Source of the DNA: Magnaporthiopsis rhizophila
Taxonomy: Eukaryota > Ascomycota > Sordariomycetes > Magnaporthales > Magnaporthaceae
Assembly (NCBI GenBank): GCA_003049465.1
Contig: PYSS01000021.1
Span: 87,817-151,816, forward strand
Direction: 5' to 3'
DNA: 64,000 bases
Positions 35,136 to 46,127 of the stretch are shown one piece after another (position 1 is the stretch's first letter; each line of letters opens with the position of its first letter). The translations under genes and the position numbers were made by a program. The notes under the pieces were generated by a model that ran no database searches, had not been told where the DNA came from, and was given only the letters and a program-made list of their open reading frames with translations.

Positions 35136-35151
35136 TTTTTTTTTTTTTTTT
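35136..35151. repeat. T16 homopolymer
   Basis: Sixteen consecutive T residues in intergenic DNA, followed by CAAAGGGAAAAAAA. Confidence 0.85.
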
Positions 35152-36017
35152 CAAAGGGAAAAAAATTCCACTCCATTGTGAGTAAGAGGATTTAACAGGA
35201 AGAAACACGTTCCTGGGCCTCCAAGTTTGATTTGGCAGAAATGGAAACCGCATTTGGAAATGCACCAACGAGTCTGAGCGGTTCCATCCATGCCAAAGAT
35301 TGCTGTCAAACCAGGCACAGATGGATGCAGCCGTCCCAACGCGGACCAGGGTGGTGTGTATCTGCAGCGCCGGCTATTAGTGCTGACAGCTGCCCTGTGG
35401 TCACCGGTTTGCGCAGCTTAGGTAGGATATTGTCGCCACTGCCTTAGGGGTGCCCAACAAGCCCTGATGGGCTTGCTCGATATAGTTGGGCACGACTACC
35501 TGTACCTACCTGAGATAGCTGAAGAAGCTGAGGGATTATTGAACTGAAGAGGTAACATTGACAACCCGTAAAGTTATCGTCGGAATGGGCCCTCGGTCCG
35601 TGTTACATCGATGCTGCGAACCAGTGATTGTTTGTGGCGAGACCATGGATGCGAGGGCCGCGATTCCATGGGTGTGCCATGAGAAAAAATATGCCACCAG
35701 AAAGAAGGAAAAAGCCGCAAAATCACCACCTCCTTCACGGGAGAATCATATACTCAGTTATCCGTGCCTTCGGGGATAGCTGCCAAGACGGCATATCTGT
35801 GCATGTATCCCCTGGAACTAATTCCCCAGCCATCATCTGCGTGCAAGGATCAACCAGCTAATGGGTTTATGTCCTCTCGTTGCTCTTGCGTTGATAACGA
35901 GATGTGGGGGTAGAAATGAGCAAAGATCTAGACTTTTCGCGGATAGAGGGATAAATATAGGCAGGATGAGATGAGTATTCGTGCAACATCGTCCAGCACG
36001 TATGGAAAGAGTCCTTC

Positions 36018-36018
<1 letters not shown>

Positions 36019-36066
<48 letters not shown>
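36019..36066. repeat. A48 homopolymer
   Basis: Forty-eight consecutive A residues in the ugp1 upstream region, similar in length to the tracts at 5847, 55382 and 63942. Confidence 0.9.
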
Positions 36067-36068
<2 letters not shown>

Positions 36069-36960
36069 AAGCCCTGCATATCCCTAACGCCACCCTTGAT
36101 GCACCCCTGGGCCGCCTTTTCGGCATTTTTCTTTCTTCAGCTGCCTTCCCCATCGCGTTGACGAGGTGAAGATAGGCTTGCATGTACCCAGTACTTGCCG
36201 TGTACCTGGACGTGAGCCCGCACTAACGCGCTCCTTTGAGCCTTACCGCAGGTCTTGAGTCTTTCTGGTCTTCCGGAGAGACATTCTGAATACTGTGTGG
36301 AACCATGCCCGCTTGTTTGCGGGGAGAAAGCTCGTGAAATGGGACCTTTGAGGTGGGTAGGTGGCGGACACGCACGAGGCGAGACCTCCGTGGGCTGGAA
36401 AAGCGTAATTAATAAGGTACGGCCCTGCCTCGTCGCCGTCGACTTTCCATTCTTTTGGTTTTGTTTCCTCGAGCTGTGTTGCTGTGGTCGACTCAACGCC
36501 AGACTGACTGCTGCCGCTGGCTCCTGTTGGTCTTGATCCTGTGGTACGTCGCATGCCCCTCTTCATCATAGCTTGGTCCAACGTTGCGCCGCTCGAGTGG
36601 GTGGTGTGTACCTACCCCTCCAAAGAGCTCCCCTCCACACCCGCACGTCGGTTGATTCACCAGCATCCGCCCATGCATTACGTCAATCGCCTGCCCGGCA
36701 CACAAACGCACGTCTGCCCGTCTCCGGCAACCACCACAGCCGCTCTCTCGCTATCCATGGCCTGCCTGCTAACAGTGATTTCAGCCCAACTTCAGTGCTT
36801 TTTATTTTCTTTAGACTCGCCTGGCCCCGCCAATTCTCCTTGCCTAATCCATCACCACGACCTAGTTCCCAACCGGACGACAAACGGCCGCCTACCTACC
36901 TAATATATCAAATCAACTTGACGCCAATTGCTTGCCTTTTCGCAGCCAAAAAACGAAGAG

Positions 36961-39257
36961 ATGGCTTCCGCCGTGAAGAACGCCGTCAGGAGCGCGGTGC
37001 CTACGCACCTCAAGCCCAACGATGGACAGGATGATGCCGAGTTCACGCAGCGCCACCATGGCAAGACTCGCTCCCATATGGTGAGTAGACCAGCCAGGCA
37101 AACCATCTCGCCAGCATTCACTGTCACACGCTCCTTCGCTTTCCTTTCACCATGTGGCCCACCCTCCACCGAAGATCAAATACGAGGCGCTGCGGGAGGG
37201 CGCGCTGCTGGTCGAAGACAACAAAACTCTAGCCCTATGGAGCTCGTAGGGCGAGACGAAGGGGCGGGGAAGCAGGGGGTATTCACTACCGATGAGCAAC
37301 GAATCTCCCGTCTTGGGCGGTCCCTGTTCCCTGGCTCTCGCTGGCCCGATGGCTGCAGAGATGTCGAGATCTTGCTCTGCCTTGCCTCAAGTTGCCCACG
37401 GTCACCGCCATGACCGACCCTGTGCCTGCTCTCCTACGATTCCCCATACAGATTCCGGAGGATATCCTCGCCGCGCTGGGCCTCGCTCAAGAGCGCGGCC
37501 CCCCGAGTGATGCTGGAGTCTGCCAAGGGTCTCCCTGGATCCGTCCAATACGGACCTAGACGGAAAATTCTGTCACATTATCCATGAGGCGCTCGAAGAC
37601 TAACAAGATGGCAATATAGGCGTTCGAGAACACGTCGACCAACATTGCGGCCGCGCAGATGCGCAATGCCCTGACCAACCTCGGCGAGACCGTCAAGGAC
37701 CCCCAGCAAAAGAAGGTAAGGCGCTACCTTTTTTCCCTGGAACCTCTCCAGATGTGGTGGCGACGTCACAAACTTACTCTGCTCCGCCTTGTATAGCTTT
37801 TCGAGACGGAGATGGACAACTTCTTTGCCCTCTTCCGGCGATATGTGAACGACAAGGCCAAGGGCACCACCGTGTATGTCCCGAACAATCAACTCGAACG
37901 AAGTCGGAGGGATATGAGTCTGGCGGAGTAACAGCGGCTGACCTGGCATCTTTGATGCTCAAACAGTGACTGGGACCGTATCGCGCCGCCCGCCCAGGGC
38001 CAGGTTGTGGACTACGACGATCTCGCTAACTCCGAGTCGGTCGGCTTCCTGAACAAGCTCGCCGTCCTCAAGCTGAACGGCGGTCTCGGTACCTCGATGG
38101 GATGCGTTGGTCCCAAGTCGGTCATCGAGGTCCGTGACGGCATGTCCTTTCTCGACCTATCGGTTCGGCAAGTCGAGTACCTGAACCGCACCTACGGCAC
38201 CAATGTGCCCTTCATCCTGATGAACTCGTTCAACACCGACGAGGACACGGCGTCCATCATCAAGAAGTACGAGGGCCACAACGTCGACATCTTGACCTTC
38301 AACCAGTCGAGGTACCCCCGTATCTACAAGGACTCGCTGCTGCCCGTCCCGAAGCAATTCGACTCGTCCATTGATGCTTGGTATCCCCCCGGCCACGGTG
38401 ACGTCTTCGAGTCGCTCTACAACTCGGGAATCCTCGAGAAGCTCATTGAGCGCGGCATCGAGATCATCTTCCTGTCCAACGTGGACAACCTGGGCGCCGT
38501 CGTCGACCTGCGCATTCTGCAGCACATGGTCGAGACCGATGCCGAGTACGTCATGGAGCTTACCAACAAGACCAAGGCCGACGTCAAGGGTGGCACCATC
38601 ATCGACTACGAGGGCTCGGTGCGGCTGCTCGAAATCGCGCAGGTACCCAAGGAGCACGTCAACGAATTCAAGAGTATCAAGAAGTTCCGGTACTTCAACA
38701 CCAACAACATCTGGATGAACGTCAAGGCCATCAAGCGCGTCGTCGAGAACGACGAGCTCGAGATGGAGATCATCCCCAACGGCAAGACCATCCCCGGCGA
38801 CAAGAAGGGCGAGTCGGACATTTCCATCATCCAGCTGGAGACGGCCGTGGGCGCGGCCATCCGCCACTTCCGCAACGCCCACGGTGTTAACGTCCCCCGC
38901 AGGCGCTTCCTGCCGGTCAAGACGTGCTCCGATCTCATGCTGGTCAAGTCGGATCTGTACACGGTCAAGCACGGCCAGCTGCAGATGAGCTCGAGCCGTT
39001 TCGGCGACGCGCCGCTCATCAAGCTCGGCAGCGACTTCAAGAAGGTCTCGGACTTCCAGAAGCGCATCCCCTCGATCCCCAAGATCATCGAGCTGGACCA
39101 CCTGACCATCACGGGAGGCGTCACGCTGGGCCGCGGCGTCACCCTCAAGGGAACCGTCATCATCGTCGCCACCGAGGGCCAGACGATAGACATCCCCCCC
39201 GGATCCATACTGGAGAACGTCGTGGTGCAGGGAAGTCTGAGGCTCCTGGAGCACTAA
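36961..39257 (+). CDS. ugp1: UTP-glucose-1-phosphate uridylyltransferase
   Basis: Makes UDP-glucose from UTP and glucose-1-phosphate in the cytosol, for glucan, glycogen, trehalose and glycoprotein synthesis. Four exons: 36961-37080, 37620-37715, 37797-37873 and 37967-39257, giving 527 residues, normal for the family. Introns are 539, 81 and 93 nt. Splicing yields RSHM-AFENTSTNIAAAQMRNALTN, then LFETEMDNFFALFRRYVNDK and DWDRIAPPAQGQVVDY, all family-conserved. The nucleotide-binding loop LNGGLGTSMG lies at about residues 134-143, followed by the conserved MNSFNTDEDT and sugar-binding segments. The C-terminus (VTLGRGVTLKGTVIIVATEG) is the left-handed beta-helix used for oligomerisation. The first intron is unusually long for this window. 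The gene is complete. Confidence 0.95.
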
Positions 39258-39297
39258 TTCGGTTGACCCAGTCCAGGGTCTCTGATGTGTGGGTACA

Positions 39298-39319
39298 TTT
39301 TTTTTTTTTTTTTTTTTTT
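39298..39319. repeat. T22 homopolymer after ugp1
   Basis: Twenty-two T residues 41 nt downstream of the ugp1 stop codon, on its sense strand, within the probable 3' untranslated region. Confidence 0.9.
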
Positions 39320-39692
39320 GTTGTATTTTTCATTGGGCGGATTTGGTTGGTTCTAGAATACACCAGCCGTCCGTCCGTATGTTAATTGCGCGGCAGTACC
39401 CCCCGGATTAGTAGAGTTATATCATATAATAAAAGCAAGCATCTTTGACCATGCATGACTTATAGGGTATACTTTGCTCTCTTGGAATACCCTCTGCTGT
39501 TTACGGAGGCGTAGGTGTTGTTTAATTATATCCAGACATTCTGGATTGCATCGTGGATATTCTCTGCGCAGAGACTACCTGGGTACATATCAGATTCAGC
39601 AAGTTTTGATTATTATGACCGGAGGCACCTTTCTAAATTCCTCGTCCAACAGCTCGCGGCTCGCATCTCCACTCGTACGTTTGCGTTTTCCT

Positions 39693-40127
39693 TCAGTCTC
39701 TGAGCACTTGATACGCATGAGCGACGCTCTGGTTACTGAGGCCAACAAATCCTTCTTTATAAGCTAGCTGGCGCAACCGGGCAGCCCGAGCGATCTCGGC
39801 GTCGTTGGGGGTCGGGCCTTGATCCAGGCCGTGTATTGGGGTCGCCGCAACACGCGTGCTGGACTTTTTGGGCCTGGGTGGCAGGCGTGACCCGTGGCGA
39901 AGCGCTCTAAGCACGACAGGGCCTGTGCGCAGCGGGGTGGAGGCATGATTTGCGTGCTGCAGTGGTTCATCACCACCACCACCACCATCCGCCGAGGCGG
40001 CGGGCGGCGGCTCGAACCTGGAACGCACCACGACACATTCCTTGACACCGCCTTTGGCAGGGGGCTCCTGCTGCTGCAACGGCGGTCGGTCCTGCTGCCC
40101 CAGCTGAATTTCGCGGTCAGGGAACTC
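39693..40127 (-). other. 144-codon open frame directly after, and in frame with, the ING stop codon
   Basis: The codons following the TAG at 40130-40128 stay open to a stop at 39693-39695. The stretch encodes a Gln/Pro/Gly-rich run, then a charged helical-looking end (DAEIARAARLRQLAYKEG). No domain is recognised and no ATG opens it near its start. It may be mere 3' untranslated sequence, a readthrough extension or part of an alternative splice form. Other frames are also open locally, so chance is the simplest explanation. Confidence 0.25.
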
Positions 40128-41730
40128 CTATTTCCCCTTGTTCCCGTTCTTTTTCATGGTTTCGTCGCAAATGCTATTTTGCAATTAGCGTCACCGTGGT
40201 AGATCGAGAAAAGATCGTGGAGATACCACCCGATGGGTTGGGAAAGACGTCATCAACTTACGGGCAATACCAGAGTCCCGTAGGCTCTGCTTTGAGACCA
40301 ACGCAGCCCCTGTGACCGACAATGTTAGCCATCTCGCATTCGCCCAAATAAGTCTGTCTCGCAAGACAGCAATAGAAAAGGGCGAGGTATGTGATGTACC
40401 AGTGGAACCACTCCGTAGGGCACTCGGGGTTATCGCAAGCTACCATGTCGCCGAAGCTTACGTTCTGGCAAATGCAGTACTTGCGGTCGTCGCCGGCCTC
40501 ATCGTCTTCGATATCCAACATCTCTTCGTCGTCGTCGTTCTCGTCTGCCGAGCCCCTGTGCTCCTTCTTAAGGCGCGCCACCCCCGAGCCCGGCCTGCCG
40601 GCTACACCCACTGCGCCTTTGTTCTGCTGTGAAGCAGACCCAGGCGGAGCAGCTGGCGTTCCTGTGCGGGAGCTGCGGTCGTCGCCGCTCTGGTGTGACG
40701 CGGCATCGGATAGATCCGAGTCCACTGTAGAAGACGGCGACGCTTTCGCTGAGACCCGCTTGACCCGTGAGAGTCCTGACTTGTTGACCCCGGCAGTCGT
40801 GGCTGCGGGTGTGCTTTTCTTTCGGCTATGCGAGGAAGACGGCGTTCCAGACTTCCGGCCAGCTCCCCCAGCTGCGGTGCCCTTGATGGAAGCCCTGGGC
40901 CCCGCACTCCCTGCCCGTTGCGCACCAGTCGCGGTCTGGTGGCCCTTGGGCGTCCCTGGTCCCAGCGAAGAGTGTCTCGCGAGGCTGCTCGACGTTGCCG
41001 GCGCGTTTCCCAGTCCACTATTAACCCGCGGGCCCCTCTTAGGAGCACCACTGCCTGGTCCAGCGGACATTTCACGAGCCTGGCGACCGAGTATCATGCT
41101 GGCGGCGGGAGTGGCTGGAGCCGAAGCCGACGTTGCGTGTATCCCCCGCGCCGAGCCGCTCGCGATACGGACGGTGGATGGAGTAGCGGCGGTCGAAGTG
41201 TGGATCTGGCTCGATACTGATGCGATGTTGGTGTTGACAGTGAGCGTGATTCGTGAGGGCGGGGGCGGCTGGCTCGCGGTTGGGCGCAAGAGGGACGGCA
41301 GCTCATCGGGATCAGTGAATCCAGGCTCGTTTCGGTCGTAGAGCATCTTGATCTGCATGTCCAGCTGGCGCAGATGCTTGTCCATAATCATTGTCATTCT
41401 CTCGGTCAAGGCAATTTTCTCTGCTGCCAAGGCGTCTGCTTTGGCGAAGTTTTCGCGGATGACGCCGCGGAGGCTCTCCTCGCGCACGTTTTTCTCGTGG
41501 CTTCCATGAGCTTTGATAAACTTTTGTATGCGAGCGTCCCGATCTTCGATGATCTTGATGCATTCATAATACTGCTTGTCCTTGTCCGCGATCTCATCCT
41601 GGATGAACCGGATCTCCTCTGGCAGGTTCTGTACACGGTGGGTCCAGTCATCCAAGATCATGGACGGGTCCAGGGCCTCGCCCTGAGGCATCTTCTTGAC
41701 GAAGTCGATTGAGAGATCGTCTCTAGGCAT
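40128..41730 (-). CDS. ING-family PHD-finger protein, Yng2/NuA4-like
   Basis: Exons 41730-40400, 40309-40262 and 40173-40128, with introns of 90 and 88 nt, give 474 residues. The N-terminal ING domain (about 20-130) includes LDPSMILDDWTHRVQNLPEE and the RIQKFIKAHGS segment, closer to yeast Yng2 than to Pho23. A long Ser/Thr/Ala/Gly-rich linker with basic runs follows. The C-terminal C4HC3 PHD finger (417-462) is restored only by splicing: Cys 419, 421, 432, 437, His 443, Cys 446, 459, 462. Tyr 418, Ser 425, Met 429 and Trp 441 fit the histone H3K4me3-binding cage. ING proteins guide histone acetyltransferase or deacetylase complexes to methylated H3K4; a NuA4 role is inferred. The gene is divergent from the Hos2 gene. 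Confidence 0.9.
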
Positions 41731-43164
41731 CGTTGTTAACAGCCGCTGAAACGGGGTTGAGAGGAAAGTAACGAGCCGCTATCGATGGCAGTGCAAAGAC
41801 ACGCAGATAGGCAGGCTTGACGTTGAGCTCCTCTGGCTCTGTCAAGTAGTGACGACGCTAGTACGTCGAGATATCGGCTGCAGTGCTTGATGACGAAGCG
41901 GTGGCAAGGCACCGAGGGTGGCAACACGGATGGTGTGCGTAAGTCACCCTGCTCAGCACTTCCCTATCCCTGTCCTCACCAAACGCCACCCAAGGACGGA
42001 AGTACGAGGCTAGACAGATGAGCCAGGTAGCTGATGGAGGCGAGCAGATATGTAGAGAGTGTAGCGGGAGCGCAGGCAACCTTGTCTAGCCAGACGCGAC
42101 GGGATGACGAGAATGCATGGGGCTTATTGCCAAAGAGCACAGCAGGCCGCACCGAGACACAGAGATGTCAGAGGCAAGAAAGGAAAATGAAAAGGAAAGA
42201 AAGAAAAGAGAGCAGAAGAAGCGCGGGCCCCGCAAGGCGACAAGGGATGGTGGCGGTTGGGGAGGCGCAACGGAGCTTGGAGCGGGCCAGGCACGTGGTA
42301 TAAATTGAGCGGCTCACCTTGACCAGCGTGAAGAGGACAAGTGAGAGAGTGCAGAAATCGGATCCGCCTCGCTGGTGTCGGCCCAAGACTTTGAACCCTT
42401 GTCCTCGATGTCTCTGAATCGGTTACGAGCGCGGGAGCGGAGTGGGGTGCGAATTGTGAATTGCGGCGTATGCGTGCTCTGCTGGGAAATAGGTTGGAGA
42501 AAGAAATGAATCCTGCGAATCGTGAAATGCACCAGCCAGCGACTTTCAGCCTCCCCCATTTGCCCTTGGCCTAATATGGCCTAGCGCATAAACAGGGGGC
42601 GGATTCCAGCCACTGACCGATCTGTACCCCAACGGCCCCACCCGCGATGCTGCCAAACTTTACGGCAGGGGTAGAGGTGGAGCTGAAGTCACGAACCTGC
42701 AGGCTCAACACGATTCACTTTTCGTCACTTTCGCGACAGGTATTCGAAGGAAATAGCGAATATCGGTGCGTTCGGTATAGGACCTCGAGAAACTCTTCTT
42801 CTTGACGCCGCCCGTCTTACAACCACCTAAACGGCGGCGACACAGGCAGGAGCCACAGCCTTTTCCGCAGCGAAAACTTCGAGCTACACGCTCGAGATCG
42901 TCGTATCCCTTTTCCTCCCGCCACTCGCTTCGTGTGCTTTGCGGTCGCGATATTCGTCCGCCCTCGCCTGTTGCCATACACTCACGGCTTGCGCGCGTCG
43001 ACAGAGGAACCGCCAGTGACCCAAGTGGTGTTTGGGTACCTACTAACCCCTCGGCGGGCACCTTGCCGCCTGTCCGGGACTTCCGCGCCAGTCTCCCCCA
43101 GCCTGGCAAGGGGACGTTTGTTTTCTCTATTTAATTCTTGTTCTCTCGAGGCCGAACACAGCAT
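41731..43164. promoter_or_regulatory. Shared upstream region of the ING-type and hos2 genes
   Basis: A 1.43-kb region between two divergent chromatin-modifier genes. No coding frame with a recognisable domain is seen. It contains GA-rich stretches near 42170-42240 and the element GGTACCTACTAACC near 43035. I cannot define transcription starts. Confidence 0.5.
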
Positions 43165-44664
43165 ATGTCCACCATGGATATCGACTCGTACAGATACCGT
43201 GTCCCGCGGCCAAACTATCTCCCTCACAATGTCGGCGCCGACGACCGTATAGTGGAGGATTACGTTGTTCCGTTAGACCATGCCAGCGATATGGAAAACG
43301 CCACCTACTACAACAAGGTAAAACGGACTGCGCAGGAATTCAACATCACACGGCCAAAAGGCTACAACGTTTCGTTCCACACGAACCCGGAGATGGAGAA
43401 GCACCACTTTGGCCAGACACACCCCATGAAGCCGTGGCGTCTCACCCTGTCCAAAAGTCTGATCATGTCTTACGGCATGTCCTTTGCCATGGACAACTAC
43501 ATCTCCCGTGCCGCCACGTACGAGGAGCTGAACATGTTCCACGCGAACGACTACCTGGAGTTCCTCGCCACCGTCGCCCCAGAACCGGTGCCGAGGGACG
43601 TGGACAACCTGAATCCGGATCTCAAATTCAACCTGGGCGGCTCCGACTGCCCATTGTTTGAGGGTCTTTATGACTACTGCTCCATGTCGGCGGGCGGATC
43701 GCTGGACGCGGCCCGCAAGATCTGCAACAAGGAGTCCGACATTGCCATCGCCTGGGGTGGCGGGCTGCACCACGCCAAGAGATCCGAGGCGTCGGGCTTC
43801 TGCTACATCAACGACATCGTCATCGCCATACTGCAGCTCCTGCGGTGCTACCCCAGGGTTCTGTACATTGATATCGACGTGCACCATGGCGACGGCGTCG
43901 AGGAGGCCTTCTTCTCGACGGACCGGGTCATGACCGTGTCGTTCCACAAGTACGACCCCCAGAACTTCTTCCCCGGCACCGGAGCCTTGGACGAGAACGG
44001 GCCCAAGAATGAGCGTAACCCCGGTGCACACCATTCCATCAACGTGCCGCTCAACGACGGGATCACGGACGAGCAGTACGAGGCGCTGTTTCAGAACGTC
44101 ATCGGCCAGTGTGTCGAGAAGTTCCGGCCGAGCGCCATCGCGCTCCAGTGCGGTGCCGACTCCCTCGCCGGCGATCGCCTCGGCCGCTTCAACCTGCAGG
44201 TTCAGGGTCACGGGTCTTGCGTCGCCTTCTGCAAAAAACTGGGCATCCCCATGATCCTCTTTGGCGGCGGCGGCTACACGCCCCGCAACGTCGCCCGCGC
44301 CTGGGCTTACGAGACGAGCATCGCCATCGACTGCCACACCAAGATCGACCCCACCATCCCGCTCCACACGCCGTGGCGCGACCACTTCCGCCAGGATACT
44401 CTCCTGCCCACCCTCGAGCAGGTCGTCGGGGAGCCTCGCCAGAACCGGAATCCCCAGAAGCGCCTCGCGGAGATCGTTCAGCACGTCACGGAACAGATGC
44501 GCTTCGTCAACAGCGCCCCGAGCGTCCAGTATTCGGCCATCCCGCCGGACCTGCAGGGTATCAGGGACGAGGTGGAGGCGAAAATCAAGGAAGAAATGGA
44601 GGAGAAGGACGAGAACGGAAGGAAAGCAAAGGAGGAGGGCGTCGGCGTGGCGATGGAGTTTTGA
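43165..44664 (+). CDS. hos2: Class I histone deacetylase, Hos2/HosA type
   Basis: Zinc-dependent lysine deacetylase, expected in the nucleus in the Set3-type complex. Intronless, 499 residues from the ATG at 43165; the ATG at 43174 (accATGGAT) has the better initiation context and would remove three residues. Specific Hos2-type text includes SFHTNPEMEKHHFGQTHPMK and KPWRLTLSKSLIMSYGM. Catalytic features are intact: tandem His 202/203 in GGGLHHAKRSEASGFCYIND, zinc ligands Asp 238 and His 240 in DIDVHHGDGVEEAF and Asp 332 in QCGADSL, and the transition-state Tyr 371 in GGGGYTPRNVARAW. The C-terminal tail is acidic/basic and helical (about 460-495). In plant and rice-pathogenic fungi Hos2 orthologues affect conidiation and virulence; nothing here shows that. 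Complete, no frame damage. Confidence 0.95.
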   Translation: MSTMDIDSYRYRVPRPNYLPHNVGADDRIVEDYVVPLDHASDMENATYYNKVKRTAQEFNITRPKGYNVSFHTNPEMEKHHFGQTHPMKPWRLTLSKSLIMSYGMSFAMDNYISRAATYEELNMFHANDYLEFLATVAPEPVPRDVDNLNPDLKFNLGGSDCPLFEGLYDYCSMSAGGSLDAARKICNKESDIAIAWGGGLHHAKRSEASGFCYINDIVIAILQLLRCYPRVLYIDIDVHHGDGVEEAFFSTDRVMTVSFHKYDPQNFFPGTGALDENGPKNERNPGAHHSINVPLNDGITDEQYEALFQNVIGQCVEKFRPSAIALQCGADSLAGDRLGRFNLQVQGHGSCVAFCKKLGIPMILFGGGGYTPRNVARAWAYETSIAIDCHTKIDPTIPLHTPWRDHFRQDTLLPTLEQVVGEPRQNRNPQKRLAEIVQHVTEQMRFVNSAPSVQYSAIPPDLQGIRDEVEAKIKEEMEEKDENGRKAKEEGVGVAMEF

Positions 44665-46127
44665 GGCGGAGGAAGGGTTGTTGATACGTTCCCTCCAGCG
44701 GCGCTTGCTCGACGAATACGCCATCCACTGTCTTCAGGCTTTGGCGTGAGCGGTTTTGGGTTGGTTTCTTGGATAGAGAACCTGGGAGAGGAGAAATGAT
44801 ACCGCCGCCATTGGCATTTGTAGATTTTTGATCCGGCATGCGGTGGTGCTCGATATCAGGCAAGATCCGGCATCTCCTGCGGAACACACTTAACTGTATA
44901 CTAGCGAGATCTAAGAGCGAGAACATCAACATAAACAGGTGATCACACTTATCGATAGCAACAGGTTCTCCGGGAGTTCTCCACTTTCTCGAATGCGTCT
45001 TGGATGGTGGTTGGAACAAGAATTCCCAACTTTCATCATCGACACCATATCTCGGCACTTATTATCCATCAAATTTGATACGCCCTACAATAGCACCCCC
45101 ATCCGCCTTGCCGAGCGTCCAGACACTCGTTTCAAACTCGCCTCCCCTATGACAACCGTGAGCTCGTCTTTCTTTCAAACCGCAGTGCCGGTAAGCTGAA
45201 GCTCCCCGCCACACTCGATCAGACGGCAGACAGCCCAGCCCTGCGCCTACGCGAGGAATGTGGAGAGCACTTGCAGCAGCGGTTATATGTGCTGTTTGAT
45301 GCTTTATGCTCCATGGCTCTATGTACGATCTACGCGTTGTAAACAGATCCGCTGCTGCAATTAACAAGTACACCTGTTCACCTGGCACCTGAACTGGCGG
45401 TTGTGCAACCCACAAAGATGGGCTGGCTGTTGATGCACGCCTACGGTTAGCTCTCTGCCCTTCCGTTATCTAACGGGTAGGAGATTTGCGTGGTTGGGTT
45501 GATGATACTCGGGGACTGTACCTTCGGGCTCCTCTTTGCGAGAATTATACCTGCCCCTTATGCTGCAAAGGATGCTGCGATGCTCGTTCCTCGGGGCAAA
45601 GCTCCTACACAATTTGAACTCTACCTACGTCTCTGGCTGTATATTGCACCCCTTGCGACAACCTATCGCTAGTTTTGCGAAAGCTAACTGGGCGTATACA
45701 GCAATACACAAAGTCAGCGTCCCTGACAGCCGGGCGGCGCCTGGCCACTCCCAATGACACCTGAGGGCGACGTGATGGCATGCGCCTCCAAACCCAACAG
45801 CTGATTACCAGACAACTTGAACAGGCCCCGTCATTGATAGATTGGGAAGAGCGACCTAAGGGTTCCAGTATTCAGTAAAAATATGCCCCTGTTACCTCGA
45901 ATATGAGCTTGACAATTTGAAAATGCAATGCAATACATAGCCGCTGAAAAGCCCTTTCTCGGGCTGAAGCCGGCCTTGGACTGTTCCTTGCTTTTTTTTT
46001 TTTCAATCTCCCTTCCCCAAAAACGACACTCTTTGATTTATTATCGCCACAAGACAGCGGATAGATACGCACGTAGCTTTTGCTCTTCTTTCGTCGACGT
46101 CCTAATTCCAGACGTGAAAACATGTCA
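44665..46127. other. Convergent 3' region between hos2 and the MFS gene
   Basis: A stretch of 1.46 kb between facing stop codons. A T12 run lies at 45992-46003. Small frames of 60-150 codons on both strands lack domains and splice logic. The length is more than two 3' untranslated regions need, but I see no gene or RNA in it. Confidence 0.5.

Larger units (their letters stand above)
34681..36960. promoter_or_regulatory. Intergenic region upstream of the DUF3605 gene and ugp1
   Basis: About 2.3 kb between divergent start codons. It contains a T16 run (35136-35151), an A48 run (36019-36066) and ACCTACC-type repeats at 35496-35512 and 36890-36903. From about 36,600 the DNA is C-rich with pyrimidine tracts, as expected for the ugp1 promoter and leader. 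No coding frame with a recognisable domain is present. Confidence 0.5.
39258..40127. other. Convergent 3' region between ugp1 and the ING gene
   Basis: Holds the ugp1 3' untranslated region, with a T22 run at 39298-39319 starting 41 nt after the stop, and the 3' region of the ING-type gene on the other strand. An AATAAA-like AATAAAAG occurs near 39427. The part from 39693 to 40127 is open in frame with the ING gene (listed separately). Confidence 0.6.

Noticed and set aside
36019..36066. A48 tract as the poly(A) tail of a retroelement insertion
   Set aside because: No reverse transcriptase remnants, target-site duplication or element body are visible next to it.
38157..39254. Minus-strand open frame of 365 codons covering ugp1
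   Set aside because: Same codon-bias artefact. The translation is a Val/Asp/Leu-rich low-complexity chain with no domain.
43273..44724. Minus-strand open frame of 483 codons covering hos2
   Set aside because: Antisense frame kept open by the GC-rich third codon positions of hos2. The plus strand encodes a complete deacetylase with all catalytic residues.
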